6,860 bases of DNA, taken from the NCBI GenBank assembly GCA_019114715.1, contig DXEZ01000334.1:1-6860 (forward strand), given 5' to 3'. The position numbers and the translations under genes are program-made. The stretch is from Candidatus Sphingobacterium stercoripullorum. Lineage in GTDB: Bacteria; Bacteroidota; Bacteroidia; Sphingobacteriales; Sphingobacteriaceae. The notes under the pieces were generated by a model, which saw only the letters and a list, made by a program, of their open reading frames with translations, made no database searches and was not told where the DNA came from. This document shows positions 1-6,759 of the stretch, piece by piece (position 1 is the first letter of the stretch; each line of letters opens with the position of its first letter).

Positions 1-322
1 TACGACGGTTCCTTGGGCTATTATATTCGAACAGCACGATAACATTCCTAGACACCCAGGGCAACTCTATGAAGCAATAGCTTACATTCTAATATTCATT
101 TTACTGTGGACTATTTACAACCGCAATATAAAACTGAAAAAAGGGGTGCTATTTGGATGGTTTTTAATCCTACTTTTTGGTGCGAGATTTATTTTAGAAT
201 ATTTCAAAATCGATCAAGTAGGCTTTGAAGCTACTATGCAATTCAACATGGGGCAATGGCTTAGTGTTCCTTTTATCGCATTGGGAGTCTACCTCCTTAT
301 TAAAGCAAATAAAAAAAGCTAA
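1..322 (+). CDS. lgt: Prolipoprotein diacylglyceryl transferase, C-terminal part (5' end outside window)
   Basis: This inner-membrane enzyme moves diacylglycerol from phosphatidylglycerol to the lipobox cysteine of prolipoproteins, the first step of lipoprotein maturation. Only the last 106 residues are present; the first full codon begins at base 2 and the stop is TAA at 320-322. Lgt hallmarks are visible: the segment RHPGQLYEA (fragment residues 17-25), then GARFILEYF (60-68), whose Arg62 and Glu66 have the spacing of the catalytically important Arg and Glu of the E. coli enzyme (family knowledge), and GQWLSVP (84-90) before the last helix. Three hydrophobic helices are apparent at about 24-40, 49-61 and 86-100. 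The protein ends in a short basic tail (KANKKS), as is usual for Lgt. No truncation is apparent apart from the window edge. It lies 68 bases before the MFS gene on the same strand, with a hairpin between them. Confidence 0.93.
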   Translation, partial: TTVPWAIIFEQHDNIPRHPGQLYEAIAYILIFILLWTIYNRNIKLKKGVLFGWFLILLFGARFILEYFKIDQVGFEATMQFNMGQWLSVPFIALGVYLLIKANKKS

Positions 323-351
323 ACTTTCAGTTATATTATTGTGTTTACAAT

Positions 352-382
352 GCGTTTTGGAAAGTCCCAAAACGCTTTACGT
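352..382 (+). terminator. Hairpin after lgt, possible weak terminator
   Basis: A perfect 9-bp inverted repeat, GCGTTTTGG (352-360) and CCAAAACGC (367-375), encloses a 6-base loop. It is followed only by TTTACGTG, so there is no real T-run and termination would be weak. It ends 15 bases before the transporter ATG and could instead be a leader hairpin affecting translation of that gene. The hairpin is certain from the sequence; its function is inferred. Confidence 0.4.
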
Positions 383-390
383 GTTGATTA

Positions 391-1584
391 ATGACAAAAA
401 TTAAAGCAAATAGAACGGTAGTATTAATTATTTTGGGGCTATTATCAGCTATAGGCCCATTTTCCATTGACTTATACTTACCAGCATTTGACACCATCGC
501 AACTGACTACGATGTATCTATTGATCGCGTGCAATTGTCGCTCTCGAGCTTCTTTGTAGGGGTTGCCTTGGGGCAAATGATATACGGCCCGCTATTGGAC
601 AAATACGGACGAAAGAAACCTTTGATCTTTGGCTTAGCACTTTATTGCGTAGCCTCTCTATTATGTACAACGGCAAGTAGTGTGGAGCAGTTAATCGTTT
701 TTCGTTTCTTGCAAGCTTTAGGAAGCTGCTCAGGCATGGTTGCAGCTAGGGCCATGGTTCGTGATTATTACGACAGCCAAGAAGCGGCGAAAGTATTTAG
801 CCTGCTCATGCTGGTAATTGCAGTATCTCCCATACTAGCGCCAAGTTTTGGTGCGTTTTTAATAGCACATTTCGACTGGCATTATTTATTTATAGTCCTA
901 TTTGTACTTGGAGCATTGATTTTAGCGGCAACCATATTTATCCTTCCTGAGAGTTATCAAGGAAATAAAAACTTCTCTTTAAAGCCGGCTGCCATAGTCC
1001 AAAAATTCTGGGCTGTATTAATAAATCCTACATTTTTAACGTATTGCGCTGTGGGGTCCATAGCCTCGGCGGGATTGTATGCATATTTAGCAGGTTCCTC
1101 GTTTGTTATGCAGCAAGTCTACGGCCTTACTGAAAGCCAGTACGGGCTGGCCTTTGCTTTTGTAGCTTTTGCTATGCTAACAGCTACACAATTAAACAGG
1201 TTCTTCTTAAACCGCTGGCACAGCATCAAAATAAGCATAATAGCCAATGGTTGGCACAGTCTAGTGGGAGTATCGTTAATCTTTTTCTATTATACAGGGC
1301 TGCTGAGCTTCCCTATTTTATTAATCGGAACATTCTTTTATTTATTCGGTCATGGTTTTATTTTTCCAAATACCTCAGCTATGGCTTTAACACCTTTCAA
1401 GGAATTAGCAGGTAGTGCATCTGCACTGCTGGGCTGTGTCCAAATGGCTCTAGGAGGAGTTGCTTCAGCCGCAGTTAGTTACCTCCACGATGGGACGGCA
1501 CTCCCTATGATTGGAGTCATGTGCGCCTGCGCCGTATTGGCACTCATCATTCATTTATTTACCCGCATTTGGGTATTCTCTTAA
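391..1584 (+). CDS. MFS multidrug efflux transporter, Bcr/CflA family
   Basis: A proton-driven inner-membrane exporter of the 12-helix drug:H+ antiporter type; Bcr/CflA relatives export drugs such as bicyclomycin or chloramphenicol, or small peptides and amino acids (family knowledge). The 397-residue length is normal. Helix 1 carries SIDLYLPAF (residues 25-33), close to the family signature around a membrane-embedded Asp (Asp27). The helix 2-3 loop holds MFS motif A, G61 to K76, with LLDKYGRKK at its core. RFLQALGSCSG (105-115) is motif B of helix 4, followed by the Bcr/CflA-typical ARAMVRDYY (119-127). SPILAPSFGAFL (146-157) fits the helix 5 antiporter motif, and LPES (185-188) closes the first half. 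The ATG at 391 gives a short basic N-terminus before helix 1, as expected. No Shine-Dalgarno site or clear own promoter was found, so it may be read through from lgt. The substrate cannot be told from sequence. Confidence 0.93.
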   Translation: MTKIKANRTVVLIILGLLSAIGPFSIDLYLPAFDTIATDYDVSIDRVQLSLSSFFVGVALGQMIYGPLLDKYGRKKPLIFGLALYCVASLLCTTASSVEQLIVFRFLQALGSCSGMVAARAMVRDYYDSQEAAKVFSLLMLVIAVSPILAPSFGAFLIAHFDWHYLFIVLFVLGALILAATIFILPESYQGNKNFSLKPAAIVQKFWAVLINPTFLTYCAVGSIASAGLYAYLAGSSFVMQQVYGLTESQYGLAFAFVAFAMLTATQLNRFFLNRWHSIKISIIANGWHSLVGVSLIFFYYTGLLSFPILLIGTFFYLFGHGFIFPNTSAMALTPFKELAGSASALLGCVQMALGGVASAAVSYLHDGTALPMIGVMCACAVLALIIHLFTRIWVFS

Positions 1585-1593
1585 AACAAACAG

Positions 1594-1641
1594 AGGCCCT
1601 CTGAACATACACTGGACGTAATAGAAGGCCTAATTTTTTTT
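1594..1641. terminator. Bidirectional terminator between convergent genes
   Basis: AGGCCCTCT (1594-1602) and AGAAGGCCT (1623-1631) form a 9-bp stem with one C-A mismatch in the + transcript; in the - transcript the same position becomes a G-U wobble, so all nine pairs form. The loop is 20 bases. On the + side the stem is followed by AA and eight Ts (1634-1641), on the - side by CTGTTTGTTTT. It begins 10 bases after the transporter stop and overlaps the oxidoreductase stop codon (1640-1642), as expected for a shared terminator of two converging genes. An alternative small palindrome, CAGAGGCCCTCTG (1591-1603), overlaps the left arm. Confidence 0.6.
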
Positions 1642-2605
1642 AAGGTATTAGAACCACCTTCCCTTGGAAATCTCGAGAGTCGAGCAATTTATGCGCCTCT
1701 ACCACCTTATCTAAGCTGAAGCGGTAATTGACAGCAGAGGTAAAACTTCCTGATTCCAATAGCGGGTAGGCTGTTTGATAAATATCTCGAGCGAGTTCCG
1801 ATTTAAAAGACAAACTACGACTTCTTAAGGTGCTTCCAGTAATGCTGATGCGTTTGACCATGACCTTCATAATATCAAGCTCTACCTTTCTTCCTTGCAT
1901 GGCATTGATATAAACTAGACGACCATCCTCTTTCAACATATCAATATTAGGAGCAAAGTACTCACCACCTAGGCTATCTAAAATGACATCTACCTGATAG
2001 CTTCCTAGATCTTTAATTTGCTCTTTATTATAATTAATAACGCGGCTGGCTCCTAAGCTCTTGCAGTAGTTTACTTTCTCTTCCGATCCTGCCGTGCACC
2101 AAACATCAGCACCATAGATGCTACCTAACTGGACGGCCATACTTCCTATTCCACCTGACCCCCCATAAACAAATAGCCTCTCATTTCGCTGTAAGTTACC
2201 ACGCTGAAATACATTGTGCCATACCGTGAACAAAGTCTCAGGAAGGCCGGCCGCATCTTCTAAAGAAATCCCTTGAGGAATGGGTAAACAACTCCCCTTG
2301 TCAGCAACAACATACTGCGCGTACCCTCCACCAGGAATCAAAGCACACACCCTCTCTCCTACCATCCAGCTCGTCACTTCGGATCCAACTTGTACAATCT
2401 CTCCCGAAACCTCCAATCCAGGAATGTCTGCTACAACACCTTCAGGCGCTGGATATTTTCCTTCCCTTTGGATGATATCGGGGCGATTAATTCCGGCTGC
2501 TGCCACCCTGATAAGTACATCATGCGATCCTATTTTAGGCCTCTCCCGCTGTTGTATTTCCAGTACTTCTGGGCCTCCAGGTTTTGTAATTACTACTGCT
2601 TTCAT
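1640..2605 (-). CDS. NAD(P)H quinone oxidoreductase, zinc-independent MDR family (PIG3-like)
   Basis: A cytoplasmic medium-chain dehydrogenase/reductase expected to use NADPH to reduce quinones or other activated carbonyl compounds. The 321-residue length is typical. The N-terminal GroES-like domain (about 1-125) carries AAGINRPDIIQREGKYP (36-52) and IPGLEVSGEI (61-70), the pattern of the PIG3/TP53I3 quinone oxidoreductase subfamily. The cysteine and histidine ligands of zinc alcohol dehydrogenases are absent. The Rossmann nucleotide-binding loop is YGGSGGIGSMAVQLG (147-161), followed by WCTAGSEEKVNYCKSLGA. GSTLRSRSLSFKSEL (257-271) is another PIG3-like stretch, and the C-terminus ends in GKVVLIP. 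The ATG at 2605-2603 overlaps the stop of the upstream outer-membrane protein gene (ATGA), implying one mRNA and translational coupling. The true substrate, and why it is paired with a barrel protein, are unknown. Confidence 0.92.
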   Translation of the reverse strand: MKAVVITKPGGPEVLEIQQRERPKIGSHDVLIRVAAAGINRPDIIQREGKYPAPEGVVADIPGLEVSGEIVQVGSEVTSWMVGERVCALIPGGGYAQYVVADKGSCLPIPQGISLEDAAGLPETLFTVWHNVFQRGNLQRNERLFVYGGSGGIGSMAVQLGSIYGADVWCTAGSEEKVNYCKSLGASRVINYNKEQIKDLGSYQVDVILDSLGGEYFAPNIDMLKEDGRLVYINAMQGRKVELDIMKVMVKRISITGSTLRSRSLSFKSELARDIYQTAYPLLESGSFTSAVNYRFSLDKVVEAHKLLDSRDFQGKVVLIP

Positions 2606-5391
2606 TTATTTTTCGGATATTTTTGTAATCTAAAATTCAACGTCAACATAAAGTATCTCCCCAATCTATTGTTCCTAGATTCATAGATGTCATTACCAAC
2701 ATATTCGGTAAATATTCCCATACTTTTATCTTGATCGAGTAAGTCAAATGCTTGCAAGCGAAGCATACCTAGGTTGTTTTTCATAAATGTAAACTCAACA
2801 TAGGCATTGATTAATGTAGGGCTTACATTAATCAAATCTTTATTTACCCCTTGATAAAATTTCTGCGACATTTCTGCTCCGACCATCAGCCTATCTCCAA
2901 GGTAGCTTCTACCAGCTAAAGACATAAAGAACGATTGAGAGGTTATCTTATTGTAATAGGGCAGTTGGAAGGTCGCCTGGTTCAGCAAGTAATTGGCATT
3001 GAAAAGAGCTTCAAAAGCTTCCGTCCAATTGTACTTCAACTGCATGTTTTGAGCAAGGAGTAGCTGCTGGGTATTGTTTTTTAGCTTATTTACGTAAGAC
3101 ACAGAATTATAAAAATCCACATTCCCGTTAAGATCCAAGAAGATATTTTCATGCCAAGACAAAGGTGTATTGAATACATAATACCCTCGAACATCATAAT
3201 ACCCATCCGCGTTTTCAAAAGTAGTTTCTTGGATGGTCGAGTTATCCACGTCTCGTTTTGAAGTCACAATTTTATTGTTGGTGAAGTTATATGCGAGGTT
3301 GGCCTCGAAGTATTGACTTCTGGTCATTATTGCTTTACGAAGTGTCGTGCTAATTTTATTGATATACTCTGCCTTTAACTCCGGGTTTCCAACTATAATA
3401 AATCTAGAGTTTGAATTGTCCGTCGCCGGCATGAGCTGCATAAAATTGGGTTGGTTATTTCTACCGTTATATTGCAGTTGCCAGTCTAATTCTTGATTGA
3501 ACCGAAACCGGATACTAGCTGTTGGGATCAAGTTCACCCGCTCGAAATTATAGTTTATCTGATTGGAAGGCAGTTGACCACTCATCCTTAGGGGCTCCAC
3601 AGCCATCCCAATATTAGTTTTTAAGACATTGTTCGGCTCAAAGGTATAATTGATTCCTGTTCTATTACTTCTAAAAAGGTAGTTATAATTTACCCCCAAG
3701 GAGTCTACATACACCGGATGCCCCAACGTACTCCCTAGCAATAAATCCTCCACTAAACGAGTAGCATAAATCTCAGTGAGATCAAAGTCGTGGGTTATCT
3801 CCAATAGGCTATGATCGAAAAAAGGTTCCACATACCTAACCGATGCTTTAAGGGAGTTGGTGGAGTTACTGTTTTCAATAAACTGCTTTTGATCAAACTC
3901 ATCGTAGGTAGGATTACTGGTAGTGGAATCGGCAATCCAATAATAGTCGAATACATCCTCCTTTTTTTCTGATCGATCCGTTTTTAGTTGCACATTGGCC
4001 ATTAACTTCCGCTTGGGATTGGCAAAGTTCTTAGAGTACAACATGCTGATCTCACCTGCAGGCTGATAAATGCGGGTGCTATCCGAATAATCTCCTTTAT
4101 TAACGATATTCTTACTTTGCAGCTGCCGGCTTTTCTGGCTATTTAAGTAACTATTGTTGTAAGTAAAGGTTGGAGAAAATTTAAAAGTATCACCATTTTT
4201 TAACTTACTCTCCATCTCTAGGAAAATTTTATGAAAGCTATCGTAGGTCCTGTTGATATATTCCTCGGAATTGTTGATTTGATTGCCCACATAGTTAGAA
4301 GTGAGCCTCGAATATCCCTCCAAAAACTTTTCTTTGTATGTGTACTGATAGCCTCCATTGACTTGAATGCGGCTTCCTATTTGATCCATAAAGGTCATTC
4401 CCAGAGCAGATACATTATTGAGCCCATCCACGGGCTCTGAAAAGTCTCCGATATCACTCAAGGATTGCGCTCTACCGCCCAGTCCATTGGGCGATCCAAA
4501 AGAGAACAAACTGGTATTTGTGTTGTTAAAAGAAGCTACTAAAGAGACCTCCCTGCCATCATTAAAAGCATTTAACCCAGCGCTTGCAATACTGCGCTCG
4601 CTCGTTCCTGCTCCTGCTGTAATCTGCCCAAAGAGGATCTTCTTTTTATCTTCCTTTAATAGAATATTTATAATTGTTTCGGATTCTTTTTCCTCGAATG
4701 AAGATTTGTATTCCGAGTTCTCGTGGCTATTTATAATTTGAATTTGTTTGATAAAATCTGTCGGTAGATTCCGCGTGGCGGTTAAAACATCGCCACCAAA
4801 AAACTTCTTTCCATCGACCTTAACAGTTGTAATGAGTTTTCCTGCTGAATATACTGATCCATCACGTCCTACATGGATACCGGGCAACTGCTTTAAGGAT
4901 TCCTCCAGTAGTGCATTTTTTCGCAAATCAAACGCTGACATATTGTATTGAATGGTATCTTGCTTATATATAACGGGGATGGTTTTTGTGATATTCACCT
5001 CCTGTATCCAGGAATACTGCGGGGTTAGTACAATATTGGGTATAAACACCACTTGCGTGGAATCATAAATAGAATACGAACGACTAACAATCTTATAACT
5101 AAGAAGGCTATAAGAAATAAGAATTTGCTGTCCTTTTATTTTACGAAAACGATAAAATCCTTTTTTATCTGTGACTGCGTTCAATGTGTCGCGTGCGCTT
5201 ACTAGCCTTACATTCACATCACGTAAAGCGTTACCCGCCGTATCGACAACAACCCCTTCCATTCTTTCCACTTGGAAGTCTTGTGCAACACTACGTCCTA
5301 AAAAAAGAAAGGACAACGTAAAAGTAAAAAATATAAATAGGGCAATATTTCGCACACCTTTCGCTATTACGTCTAATGTAGCAATATACAA
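2602..5391 (-). CDS. Outer-membrane beta-barrel protein with TonB-receptor-like plug (start TTG 5391 or GTG 5355)
   Basis: A large outer-membrane protein of the TonB-dependent-receptor-like group of Bacteroidota; its transported or bound ligand is unknown. With the TTG start it has 929 residues. A signal peptide has its hydrophobic core at about 16-32 and a likely cleavage after SVAQ (34-37). Next is a carboxypeptidase-regulatory-like Ig fold (about 44-125; GVVVDTAGNALRDVNVRL, then DKKGFYRF). A plug-like domain follows (about 145-247), with LEESLKQLPGIHV (162-174), KVDGKKFFGGD (191-201), ATRNLP (205-210) and ETIINILLKED (238-248). The rest (about 250-929) alternates polar and aromatic residues as in a barrel and ends with a strand-like RYFMLTLNFRLQ. 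No TonB box was recognised and no SusD-like partner lies downstream. No in-frame ATG exists before residue 43, so the start is TTG, or GTG at codon 13 (5355-5353). The GTG gives the more compact signal peptide, beginning MRNIALF. The stop overlaps the start of the oxidoreductase. Confidence 0.88.
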   Translation of the reverse strand: MYIATLDVIAKGVRNIALFIFFTFTLSFLFLGRSVAQDFQVERMEGVVVDTAGNALRDVNVRLVSARDTLNAVTDKKGFYRFRKIKGQQILISYSLLSYKIVSRSYSIYDSTQVVFIPNIVLTPQYSWIQEVNITKTIPVIYKQDTIQYNMSAFDLRKNALLEESLKQLPGIHVGRDGSVYSAGKLITTVKVDGKKFFGGDVLTATRNLPTDFIKQIQIINSHENSEYKSSFEEKESETIINILLKEDKKKILFGQITAGAGTSERSIASAGLNAFNDGREVSLVASFNNTNTSLFSFGSPNGLGGRAQSLSDIGDFSEPVDGLNNVSALGMTFMDQIGSRIQVNGGYQYTYKEKFLEGYSRLTSNYVGNQINNSEEYINRTYDSFHKIFLEMESKLKNGDTFKFSPTFTYNNSYLNSQKSRQLQSKNIVNKGDYSDSTRIYQPAGEISMLYSKNFANPKRKLMANVQLKTDRSEKKEDVFDYYWIADSTTSNPTYDEFDQKQFIENSNSTNSLKASVRYVEPFFDHSLLEITHDFDLTEIYATRLVEDLLLGSTLGHPVYVDSLGVNYNYLFRSNRTGINYTFEPNNVLKTNIGMAVEPLRMSGQLPSNQINYNFERVNLIPTASIRFRFNQELDWQLQYNGRNNQPNFMQLMPATDNSNSRFIIVGNPELKAEYINKISTTLRKAIMTRSQYFEANLAYNFTNNKIVTSKRDVDNSTIQETTFENADGYYDVRGYYVFNTPLSWHENIFLDLNGNVDFYNSVSYVNKLKNNTQQLLLAQNMQLKYNWTEAFEALFNANYLLNQATFQLPYYNKITSQSFFMSLAGRSYLGDRLMVGAEMSQKFYQGVNKDLINVSPTLINAYVEFTFMKNNLGMLRLQAFDLLDQDKSMGIFTEYVGNDIYESRNNRLGRYFMLTLNFRLQKYPKNK

Positions 5392-5465
5392 AATTGCTAG
5401 ATGGTATTTTAGTTATATACGAAAAAATTAAGCTTTTAGTACACTTAAACAGACAAAATTCACCT

Positions 5466-5496
5466 AAAATTAAAAAAGCGAGTCCTATGGACTCGC
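5466..5496 (-). terminator. Rho-independent terminator of the ferritin gene
   Basis: On the - strand GCGAGTCC, loop ATA, GGACTCGC forms a perfect 8-bp GC-rich stem (5496-5478), followed directly by TTTTTT, AA, TTTT (5477-5466). It lies 24 bases after the ferritin stop and about 75 bases before the start of the outer-membrane protein gene. This separates ferritin from the downstream two-gene unit and implies a separate promoter for that unit within roughly 5392-5465. On the + strand the stem has no T-run. Confidence 0.88.
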
Positions 5497-5520
5497 CCTA
5501 TCAATATTACTGTTTAACTA

Positions 5521-6045
5521 TTATTCATCGTAAGACACTTTCACCAGTTGTCTGTCAATCTCCCATCTACCGGTAGCTTCCTCACCAATGACATCAAAAA
5601 GATCTAAAATTCTACGCATCACATACTCTTCTTCCACCTGTTCATCTAAGAACCATTTCAAGAATGAGAAAGTAGTGAAGTCTTTTAGCTCCATACATTT
5701 GGCGGACATCTCGTTGAACTGCTGGGTGACAAAAATCTCCTGCTCTAGAGCCTGCTCAAACACTCCTCTAAAAGAATCAAACTCAGTAGGAATATTGATC
5801 ACTTCTGGAGAGATAGCTCTACCTCCGCGGTCATTGATAAAACGGAATAGCTTAAGCATGTGCTCACGCTCCTCATCGGATTGCTTAGCAAAAAATTCTG
5901 CTGCATTATCCAATCCTTTTTCGTCACACCAAGATGACATAGCTAAGTATAAAGATGATGCGTATGCTTCAACTTTAACCTGTTCGTTTAATATATTCTC
6001 CATCTCCTCGGATAAAGAGGACTTTAATTTCAATAAATCTTTCAT
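5521..6045 (-). CDS. ftnA: Bacterial non-haem ferritin
   Basis: A cytoplasmic 24-subunit iron store that oxidises Fe2+ at a di-iron ferroxidase centre and deposits ferric mineral inside the shell. The 174 residues form the four-helix ferritin fold. By alignment from memory with E. coli FtnA, all metal ligands are present: Glu26, Glu59, His62 (in SDEEREHM), Glu103 (LEQEIFVTQ) and Gln136 (DEQVEEE) for the ferroxidase sites, and Glu58, Glu135, Glu138 and Glu139 for the third iron site; Tyr33 matches the conserved Tyr24. The N-terminus is about nine residues longer than in E. coli, and the C-terminus ends in QLVKVSYDE. The ATG at 6045-6043 follows an A-rich leader without a Shine-Dalgarno site, normal for Bacteroidota. 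It has its own promoter candidates and a strong terminator, so it appears monocistronic. I saw no clear Fur-type operator upstream. Confidence 0.95.
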   Translation of the reverse strand: MKDLLKLKSSLSEEMENILNEQVKVEAYASSLYLAMSSWCDEKGLDNAAEFFAKQSDEEREHMLKLFRFINDRGGRAISPEVINIPTEFDSFRGVFEQALEQEIFVTQQFNEMSAKCMELKDFTTFSFLKWFLDEQVEEEYVMRRILDLFDVIGEEATGRWEIDRQLVKVSYDE

Positions 6046-6105
6046 TTCTTAATTTTTTAATATTCTTAAAATTCCTGTCTCCTGTAAACTCCATCTCGAA
6101 TGGAC

Positions 6106-6138
6106 CAAACTTAAGGTGAGAACAGTTTTTTGGACAAT
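6106..6138 (-). promoter_or_regulatory. Probable ferritin promoter, Bacteroidota type
   Basis: On the - strand ATTG (6138-6135) is separated by 21 bases from TAAGTTTG (6113-6106), a full match to the TAnnTTTG -7 element with a three-of-four match to the TTTG -33 element. Transcription would start near 6100, giving a leader of about 55 bases before the ferritin ATG. A small hairpin, TCCAT/ATGGA with a 5-base loop (6090-6104), lies across the predicted start site. Confidence 0.5.
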
Positions 6139-6211
6139 ACGCCCCAGTGGAATCAACGATTTCTCAACTCACACTGCATGCGCCTCTTCACTTTGCCAAA
6201 CTCCATTAATA

Positions 6212-6243
6212 CAAAAGTAATAGATATTCACTGCGTTATGAAA
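6212..6243 (-). promoter_or_regulatory. Possible second, distal ferritin promoter
   Basis: On the - strand TTTC (6243-6240), 20 bases, then TACTTTTG (6219-6212) gives a perfect -7 element and a -33 element with one mismatch. It would produce a leader of about 160 bases, which also contains the proximal promoter. This is weaker than the proximal candidate and may be chance in AT-rich DNA. The 6046-6300 gap holds no other feature I can support. Confidence 0.25.
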
Positions 6244-6300
6244 AAAAATCACAATACAAAATGAGTCTAAATTAATAGTAGCACTAGCTAATAGCAGGAA

Positions 6301-6681
6301 TTAAATCTTCTGCGGATTCAGAAGAGATATGCGTCTTCTAAGGAGGTAATTGATCTCACTATTCAGCTCGACCATGTACTTCGCTCCGGAAAGCAACTCT
6401 TTTAGCTGAATTATACTCTCAACATTTAAGAGGAAGCAGCGATCGGTGTGTGAAAAGACAACTAACTTAAAGTCTGAACTCCGGGAAGTATCATTAATCA
6501 TATACTCTAAGTCTATTGAGTCGACGTACTTCTTGAATCTAAAAAGTTCCCTTAAAGGAAAAAAGGTCGTGGTATTTTGGAATTCAAGCCAGAAACAATT
6601 TTGCCTATTGCATTGGTATACCCCTCCATTTGGAGAAGTGTACACCTCAATAAACTTTGCTACTGGACACTTTTGGTTCAT
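6301..6681 (-). CDS. Small cysteine-containing protein of unknown function (DUF6686-like?)
   Basis: I do not recognise a function. The protein is 126 residues from the ATG at 6681-6679. It has no signal peptide or membrane helix, so it is probably cytoplasmic. Cysteines lie at 5, 24, 29 and 82. The stretch GGVYQCNRQNCFWLEF (19-34) has a C-X4-C pair inside what looks like a short beta hairpin, followed by a FFPLRELFRFKKYV segment. The second half is probably alpha/beta, ending in a basic helix with LLRRR (113-117). The layout recalls small Bacteroidota proteins filed under DUF6686, but that is memory and unverified. A longer reading from TTG at 6714 is possible, but the strong promoter at 6703-6734 would start RNA at about 6696, downstream of that TTG, which favours the ATG. 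It lies 255 bases upstream of ferritin on the same strand, and I found no clear terminator between them, only a T8 run at 6248-6241. Confidence 0.75.
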   Translation of the reverse strand: MNQKCPVAKFIEVYTSPNGGVYQCNRQNCFWLEFQNTTTFFPLRELFRFKKYVDSIDLEYMINDTSRSSDFKLVVFSHTDRCFLLNVESIIQLKELLSGAKYMVELNSEINYLLRRRISLLNPQKI

Positions 6682-6702
6682 TCTTCTATTGTTATCTGCG
6701 AG

Positions 6703-6734
6703 CAAATATAACAACTATTTAAAATTAATCCAAA
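6703..6734 (-). promoter_or_regulatory. Promoter of the small Cys protein gene, near-ideal Bacteroidota type
   Basis: On the - strand TTTG (6734-6731), exactly 20 bases, then TATATTTG (6710-6703) matches both parts of the Bacteroidota primary-sigma consensus (TTTG and TAnnTTTG) with no mismatch and the usual spacing. Transcription should begin at about 6696, which leaves about 15 untranslated bases before the ATG at 6681 and excludes the TTG at 6714 as a start from this promoter. Confidence 0.65.
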
Positions 6735-6759
6735 TAAAAAAGAAGAGGGGTTTAGAAAT

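Noticed and set aside
334..341. TATTATTG as a possible -7 promoter element for the MFS gene
   Set aside because: It has one mismatch to TAnnTTTG and no TTTG-like element at the expected distance upstream.
2280..2686. Two overlapping + strand open frames opposite the oxidoreductase and barrel gene
   Set aside because: They are antisense shadows of well-supported genes, with no plausible promoter or recognisable protein pattern.
5261..5265. ATG-encoded Met43 as the start of the barrel protein
   Set aside because: It would remove a clear signal peptide, which an outer-membrane protein needs.
4231..5576. Several short + strand frames opposite the barrel gene and its upstream gap
   Set aside because: Each lies opposite a strongly coding frame or runs through the ferritin terminator. 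None has a recognisable domain.
5588..6052. A 154-codon + strand open frame opposite ferritin
   Set aside because: It is the antisense shadow of a ferritin with all metal ligands intact. The translation is Ser/Lys-rich and resembles no family.
6046..6300. Fur box or other iron-responsive operator upstream of ferritin
   Set aside because: No sequence resembling the GATAATGATAATCATTATC pattern was found on either strand. The imperfect inverted repeats there (for example TGAGAA/TTCTCA at 6117-6122 and 6161-6166) are widely spaced and weak.
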